37,012 nt of DNA. Source: Polyangiaceae bacterium. GTDB lineage: Bacteria; Myxococcota_A; Polyangia; Polyangiales; Polyangiaceae. The notes under the pieces are model-generated. The model ran no database searches. It was not told the origin of the DNA and saw only the letters and a program-made list of their open reading frames with translations. The stretch spans positions 1 to 37,012 of the forward strand of contig WQZB01000049.1 in the NCBI GenBank assembly GCA_009780955.1. Reading direction: 5' to 3'. This document shows, piece by piece, positions 32,638 to 37,012 of this stretch. The first letter of the stretch is position 1. Each line of letters starts with the position of its first letter. The position numbers and the translations under genes are program-made.

Positions 32638-33357
32638 CTAGAGCCTGCCGAGCAAGGATTCAAGACGCAGTCGCCACACGACGCCCATGGCTTCGAAAAA
32701 GATTTTCCGGCTCATTTTTGATTTCCCGTCCGTTCGATCGAAAAACACGATTGGCACTTCTGTAACCTGCATGCTCTTGCGAAGTGCGCGGTAGGTCATT
32801 TCAATCTGAAAAGAATAGCCGTTTGAATGAATCGTCTCGATGTCAATCGCTTTGATGGCGCGGCGCGAAAATGCCTTGTAGCCACTTGTGAGATCGTGAA
32901 TCTCGAGACCAAGAATGGTGCGTGAGTAAAGCGAGCCGCCCTTCGAGATCAGGTGGCGCCCAACACCCCAGCCCTCTACGCCGCCACCCGGAATGTTGCG
33001 TGATCCGATGACAACGTCGGCTCCCTCGTCGAGTGCGTGCACGAACGCAGGCAAATATTTTGCGTCGTGAGACAAGTCGGCGTCCATCTCGAAGAATCGA
33101 TCGTAGCCTTCGACCAAGCCGCGCTTGAATGCCTCGACGTACGCCGTGCCGAGCCCGAGCTTGCCAGGGCGGTGCATTACCCGCACATTGGAATCCTTCT
33201 CCGCTATCGCGTCGGCTATCGCGCCCGTGCCATCGGGCGAGTTGTCGTCGACGATCATCAGGTGTGCCTCGGCAAGTGTGGAACGCACTTTTTCGATGAA
33301 GCGCGGCAGGTTGTCTTTTTCGTTGTAGGTAGGGGTAACAATGAGAGTTTTCGGCAT
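32638..33357 (-). CDS. Polyprenol-phosphate mannose synthase-like glycosyltransferase (GT2)
   Basis: This 239-aa protein is a soluble GT-A glycosyltransferase of the Dpm1/Ppm1 type. It starts MPKTLIVTPTYNEKDNLPRFI, with VDDNSPDGTG, GLGTAYVEAFKRGL, the metal motif EMDADLSHD, GSRNIPGGG and SGYKAFSRRAI. It ends with PIVFFDRTDGKSKMSRKIF. It would transfer mannose from GDP-mannose to a polyprenyl phosphate on the inner face of the membrane, supplying lipid-linked mannose for GT-C enzymes. It lacks the C-terminal membrane segments of DPM3-independent forms. The start at 33357 is chosen over in-frame starts upstream that enter the divergent kinase gene. Confidence 0.88.
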   Translation of the reverse strand: MPKTLIVTPTYNEKDNLPRFIEKVRSTLAEAHLMIVDDNSPDGTGAIADAIAEKDSNVRVMHRPGKLGLGTAYVEAFKRGLVEGYDRFFEMDADLSHDAKYLPAFVHALDEGADVVIGSRNIPGGGVEGWGVGRHLISKGGSLYSRTILGLEIHDLTSGYKAFSRRAIKAIDIETIHSNGYSFQIEMTYRALRKSMQVTEVPIVFFDRTDGKSKMSRKIFFEAMGVVWRLRLESLLGRL

Positions 33358-33473
33358 AGCAAAGAAAGGCCTGTGAAAACGTTGGCACATTTTTATCTCA
33401 TTTGGTGTGGCGAGTCCCAGCGAGTTCAACGAAGGCGCGCAAGGCGGAGCGGAATCCGGGTTAGAATCGCCAT

Positions 33474-35441
33474 GTGACGTTGAAAACCACGCGCGCTTCC
33501 GGGGCCTCGGAGATCCGCCGGTCGGCCATTGCGCCGGCGAGTTCGTTGTCGACGCCTTCTGGGCAACTTCGCTCTCAGCGCCGGCCAAGCGCTCCCAAGG
33601 CCAACGACGCGAGCGTGGCGAGTAGGGCGAACGGTGTGAGCGGGTCGGCCGAGACCGCTGTCGACGCGGCGCTCCAGCGACTCGAAGAGCAGCTCGCCCA
33701 CGAGCGCCGCGTTGGAGTGGCCTTGCGCGAAGTTGGCCTTGCGCTCGGCACAACGCTCGATCTCGATCGGTTGCTCGAGCTGATTCTCCAAAAGATCAAA
33801 GACGCGATCGACGCCGACAGAGCCACTTTGTACTTGCTGAGCGAAGAGGCACCCATCCTTGTTTCGCGCATCGTTCAAGGCAACGAGGTGCGCGCCATAC
33901 GATTGGAGTTGGGCCAGGGCATCGCAGGCCAAGTCGCGCAAACCGGCAAAGCCATCCTCGTCAACGCGCCTTACGACGATCCTCGGTTCAACCCCGAGCT
34001 CGATATGCTCTCAGGTTATCGAACACGGTCGATCCTCGCCGTGCCGATGAAAAATCACGTGGGACGCACCATCGGCGTCATTCAAGTGCTCAATCGTCGC
34101 ACCGGCGATTTCACCGATCAAGACGCGGTCATTCTCGCAGCGCTCGCCACCCAAGCGGCTATTGCGATCGACAATTTTCGCCTGTTTTCATCGGTCAGAA
34201 AGAAAAACGCCGAGCTTCTCGAGATTAAAGAGCAACTCGAGCACCGCGTGCGCGATCTCAAACTCCTGTTCGATCTCGAAAGCGCCATGGGCCGCGCCGC
34301 TTCGCTCGACGAGCTTTTCACCGGCGTGCTCACCGAGGCTCTGCGCGCAACCCATGCTGCGGCTGGCGCGTTCGTGATGAAGCCACCCATCGGTGATGCC
34401 GCGCACCTTTGCGTCATGCGCCACGATCATCCACGCCTCGAGCGCTCACCGGTGAAGGCTGGAGCTGGTTTCACCGGGGCGGCGATTGCCGAGGGCGACG
34501 TCGTTTTTACGAACATGGCGCAAGCCCACCCAAGTTACGATCCTACGATCGACACGCTGATCGGTGAGCCGTGCGAGGCATGCATCGCCGTTCCGCTCGA
34601 AGGGGAAGACGGCGCAGCCATGGGCGCAATTGCACTATTCAACAAAGTGCTCCCTGCCCTAGACCATGGCTTCACCGAGGAGGACCGCGCGCTGCTTTTG
34701 CTCATCGCAGCGAATGCCTCGACGGCGATTCGCCTGCAGCTTGCCCGCGAAACGCGCGAACGCGAAGAGCGCTTGGCAACCATTGGGCGCCTGCTCTCGG
34801 GTGTCATCCATGACCTCAAAACGCCGCTCACGGTCATCAGCGGTTACGTGCAGCTCATGGCGACCACCGAAAAGCGCACCGAGCGTGAGCAATTTGCCGA
34901 GCTCGCCCTCACGCAGTTCGAGCACATTGGCGCGATGCAGCGCGACGTGCTCGACTTCGCGCGCGGCGAAAAGAGCATTCTCATCCGAAAGGTGTATCTT
35001 GCAAAATTCTTCGCGGGCATCCAAGAGCAACTCGAAGCGGAGCTCGAGCGCTCGGGGGTCGAGCTCGTCATCGATTTGTCAGACAAAGGCACGGCGCGAT
35101 TCGACGAGGGCAAGATCACCCGCGTGATTCAGAACCTCGCGCGCAATGCAGCCGAGGCCATGGCTGACAGGGGCGGCAAGTTCACCATCAAGGTTTCGCG
35201 CGAGCATCGCGGTGGCGACGAAACTTTGCTTTTGACGTTCTCCGACACGGGGCCCGGCATTCCGAAAGAGATTGAGCATCGGCTCTTTCAGTCGTTCGTC
35301 ACGAGCGGCAAGAAGGGCGGCACCGGCCTTGGCCTTGCCATCACGCGGCGCATCGCCGAAGAGCACGGCGGCAGCATCACCGTGCATTCGTCGAGCAAGG
35401 GCGTGACGTTCAAGTTGCGCTTACCGCAAAGCGAAAAATAG
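33474..35441 (+). CDS. Soluble GAF-GAF sensor histidine kinase
   Basis: This 655-aa protein starts at GTG 33474. The N-terminus (1-60) is disordered. GAF domain 1 spans about 85-235 (LDRLLELILQKIKDAIDADRATLYLL, GIAGQVAQTG, SILAVPMKN). A coiled linker lies at about 240-262. GAF domain 2 spans about 265-420. The HisKA domain has phospho-acceptor H446 in SGVIHDLKTPLTVISGYVQL. The ATPase domain has the N box NLARNAAEAM (N558), DTGPGIP (591-597) and GTGLGLAI (616-623). There are no membrane spans, so it senses a cytoplasmic signal. No response regulator is adjacent, which makes it an orphan kinase, as is common in myxobacteria. Confidence 0.93.
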   Translation: MTLKTTRASGASEIRRSAIAPASSLSTPSGQLRSQRRPSAPKANDASVASRANGVSGSAETAVDAALQRLEEQLAHERRVGVALREVGLALGTTLDLDRLLELILQKIKDAIDADRATLYLLSEEAPILVSRIVQGNEVRAIRLELGQGIAGQVAQTGKAILVNAPYDDPRFNPELDMLSGYRTRSILAVPMKNHVGRTIGVIQVLNRRTGDFTDQDAVILAALATQAAIAIDNFRLFSSVRKKNAELLEIKEQLEHRVRDLKLLFDLESAMGRAASLDELFTGVLTEALRATHAAAGAFVMKPPIGDAAHLCVMRHDHPRLERSPVKAGAGFTGAAIAEGDVVFTNMAQAHPSYDPTIDTLIGEPCEACIAVPLEGEDGAAMGAIALFNKVLPALDHGFTEEDRALLLLIAANASTAIRLQLARETREREERLATIGRLLSGVIHDLKTPLTVISGYVQLMATTEKRTEREQFAELALTQFEHIGAMQRDVLDFARGEKSILIRKVYLAKFFAGIQEQLEAELERSGVELVIDLSDKGTARFDEGKITRVIQNLARNAAEAMADRGGKFTIKVSREHRGGDETLLLTFSDTGPGIPKEIEHRLFQSFVTSGKKGGTGLGLAITRRIAEEHGGSITVHSSSKGVTFKLRLPQSEK

Positions 35442-35449
35442 ACCGTTTT

Positions 35450-35520
35450 GTAGGGGCGTATGGCCATACGCCCCTACGACCAAACATATATCTTCGTAGG
35501 GGCGCGATTCATCGCGCCCT
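35450..35520. repeat. Two GTAGGGGC-family palindromes
   Basis: A perfect 28-bp unit with core GTATGGCCATAC lies at 35450-35477 and is identical to 11234-11261. A second unit, GTAGGGGCGCGATTCATCGC plus GCCC (35496-35519), runs up to the stop codon of the convergent membrane-protein gene. Confidence 0.75.
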
Positions 35521-37012
35521 TAACGCGTTTTCCAAAGCTCCCAATCGCCTTTCTTGGCAAGCAGCTCGCCACGCTTGTTGGCGAGCGCAAGATCGGCGGA
35601 GCTCGGCTTCCAGCGATGGATGAGTACGAGATCGTTGTTGTCCCAGATTTCGTTATTTCGTGGCCACTCGTTTACGTGCACCGGAATGCGGTGGATATTG
35701 TAGCCTTTCCGATAACGAATGGAATTCATCGCAAAGAATGCGATATTTTCACTGCACTGACCGAATTTCTCAATCATGTACCACTTTTCCACGTGCCAAA
35801 ATGAGTTTCGCGTGAAGTAGCGGCTTTGAGGCAGAATATTGACGTAGTGCATTCGCCTACGCGGCGGCGCGGCTGCGAGCACCTCTTCGAGACCGTAGGC
35901 CTCCTCGCGTTGGAATTTTTCGAGCGCAGCTCTCCAATACCAAAGCTGATAAACGGTAAGGCCCACGCCGCCGGCAACAACCACCCACCGGCCAAGTCGC
36001 GTCGTGCTCGAGGGCACGGGCGCGAAGAACGCCGCGGCGAACCACAAGCCAAAGCCAATTTGTCGCGAGCCAATGACCTGTTGGCCCGCCGCGTCTTCCG
36101 GAAGAATGAAGTAGGAAGCGAGCGTCAAAACGCACGCAAGCTCCATGACGGGCGGATGGCTCAATCGGTGTAGCCGCCCAATCGAGATGGCGATGCCAGC
36201 AACGATGATGAGCGCGATGTAGAAGTTGCGGTCGTTGTTGGTGCGGACCAGATCTGTGTAAATGGCGACTTCGCGGAGAAGACGCGAAAGCGGTTTCAAG
36301 GCCGCCAAAAAGCTATGCCAGCTAATTTTTTCGGCGGGCATGAGCGTAAACTCGTCAACCGCGGGGTGCCGCCGTGTTTTCCACAGCCACCTTCCCAGCA
36401 GCGCAAGACTTGGCAAGACCGACAAGAGCGAAACGCCGATGATTTTGGCGAGTCGCGCGCCATGGCCATGATGCCAGGCTGCGGCGCGCCTGGCCGCGCG
36501 CGCCGTCGCAATTGCCGCGACGAGCGACATCAGACAGAGAAGAAATCCAACCCACAAAAAAACGTGGACGTGAGCCAGGAAAAGCAGGGTCGTGCACAAG
36601 GCAACCGCGCCGATGCGCAACAAGCTTGGCTTTGTGAGCATTCGATAAAAAAGCGGGATCGCGAGAACAGCAAGCGGAGCCGCAAAAAGGAAATTCGCGA
36701 AGCCAAAGACGTACGACTGGTTGTAAACGAGCGGCACGGCAATGACCGCACCCCACGCCGAGCGACCGAACACGCGGAGCGACCAAAGCGTGACGAGCGG
36801 CATGCCGCCCACGTACGACGCCATGCAAAGGCGGAATGCCAAGCTCGGTGAAATCACTTTACCAAGAATGGCGGCCACCGAATAAAGAAGCGAATTCGTA
36901 CTCAGCCAATCGAATGGCTTGTAAATCGCCGGATAAAGCGAATCGGGATTGTGGTAGTCGAAGGCCACGGCAACCATGGCCAAATGATGGCCAAAGTCCT
37001 GCGTTGGCTGGA
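35520..37012 (-). CDS. Multi-pass membrane protein, GT-C-like, 5' end beyond the window
   Basis: The reading frame is open to the window edge and the first residues in view (QPTQDFGHHLAM) look coding, so the start lies beyond 37012. About ten hydrophobic segments are interspersed with loops, followed by a soluble C-terminal part (about the last 110 residues, from MHYVNILPQSRYFTRNSFWH to WELWKTR). The DFGHHLAM and DYHNPDS motifs just inside the first loop recall the acidic loop of GT-C glycosyltransferases. A polyprenyl-phosphate-sugar-dependent role would fit the GT2 gene two positions away, but this is an inference. Confidence 0.7.
   Translation of the reverse strand, partial: QPTQDFGHHLAMVAVAFDYHNPDSLYPAIYKPFDWLSTNSLLYSVAAILGKVISPSLAFRLCMASYVGGMPLVTLWSLRVFGRSAWGAVIAVPLVYNQSYVFGFANFLFAAPLAVLAIPLFYRMLTKPSLLRIGAVALCTTLLFLAHVHVFLWVGFLLCLMSLVAAIATARAARRAAAWHHGHGARLAKIIGVSLLSVLPSLALLGRWLWKTRRHPAVDEFTLMPAEKISWHSFLAALKPLSRLLREVAIYTDLVRTNNDRNFYIALIIVAGIAISIGRLHRLSHPPVMELACVLTLASYFILPEDAAGQQVIGSRQIGFGLWFAAAFFAPVPSSTTRLGRWVVVAGGVGLTVYQLWYWRAALEKFQREEAYGLEEVLAAAPPRRRMHYVNILPQSRYFTRNSFWHVEKWYMIEKFGQCSENIAFFAMNSIRYRKGYNIHRIPVHVNEWPRNNEIWDNNDLVLIHRWKPSSADLALANKRGELLAKKGDWELWKTR

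Noticed and set aside
4327..35520. Palindromic GTAGGGGC units considered as CRISPR repeats for the Cas12m-like effector
   Set aside because: They are scattered singly or in small groups over 31 kb, vary in core sequence and have no regular spacers.

Overview
The window looks like part of a high-GC chromosome from a myxobacterium (Myxococcota, probably a Polyangia-type lineage). This is an inference. It rests on Cys-rich surface lipoproteins carrying FGE-like domains, a delta-60 repeat lipoprotein, a Cys-rich protein with a MYXO-CTERM-like tail, a free-standing MshEN (GspE/PilB N-terminal) protein and a soluble GAF/GAF histidine kinase.

Layout. (1) 1-2152: a compact RuvC effector of about 617 aa that I assign to Cas12m (type V-M, formerly V-U1), preceded by strong hairpins. 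No cas1, cas2 or CRISPR array is visible. (2) 2153-2860: no confident gene, but a 142-bp MITE-like element flanked by TAA duplications. (3) 2897-15155: a surface-protein region. It holds three paralogous Cys-rich/FGE-like lipoproteins, an OmpA/TSP3 porin-like protein overlapping a DUF11/Cys-rich MYXO-CTERM-like protein, a delta-60 lipoprotein, an unknown 196-aa gene coupled to a truncated RelE-like ORF, and a truncated Rpn-like nuclease gene. Two copies of a 72-bp module with a terminator abut the two broken genes. (4) 15411-19369: an MshEN protein, then an AMACR-type racemase, an SCP2 protein and a MFE-2-type SDR, which together suggest branched-chain or sterol-side-chain acyl-CoA beta-oxidation. 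(5) 19454-21195: overlapping dapA-dapB (lysine/diaminopimelate). (6) 30088 down to 21367 on the minus strand: a probable six-gene operon, cyaY - amidase - N-acetylornithine carbamoyltransferase - N-acetylglutamate synthase/kinase fusion - argC - carB. This is an acetylated arginine route like that of Xanthomonas. (7) 30139-32484: a tight three-gene accessory operon ending in a ComEC-like metallo-beta-lactamase-fold protein, next to tRNA-Arg(UCG). (8) 32638-37012: a polyprenol-phosphate-mannose-synthase-like glycosyltransferase, a GAF-GAF histidine kinase and a multi-membrane-span protein cut by the window end.

Scattered between genes is a family of short palindromes with constant arms (GTAGGGGC/GCCCCTAC) and changing but self-complementary cores. 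The most notable items are the Cas12m-like effector with its structured upstream region, the three-gene MBL operon, the shuffled lipoprotein modules, the 72-bp modules at gene breakpoints, and the NAGS/K with altered kinase loops. All family calls come from reading motifs and remembered family sequences; no database search was run.
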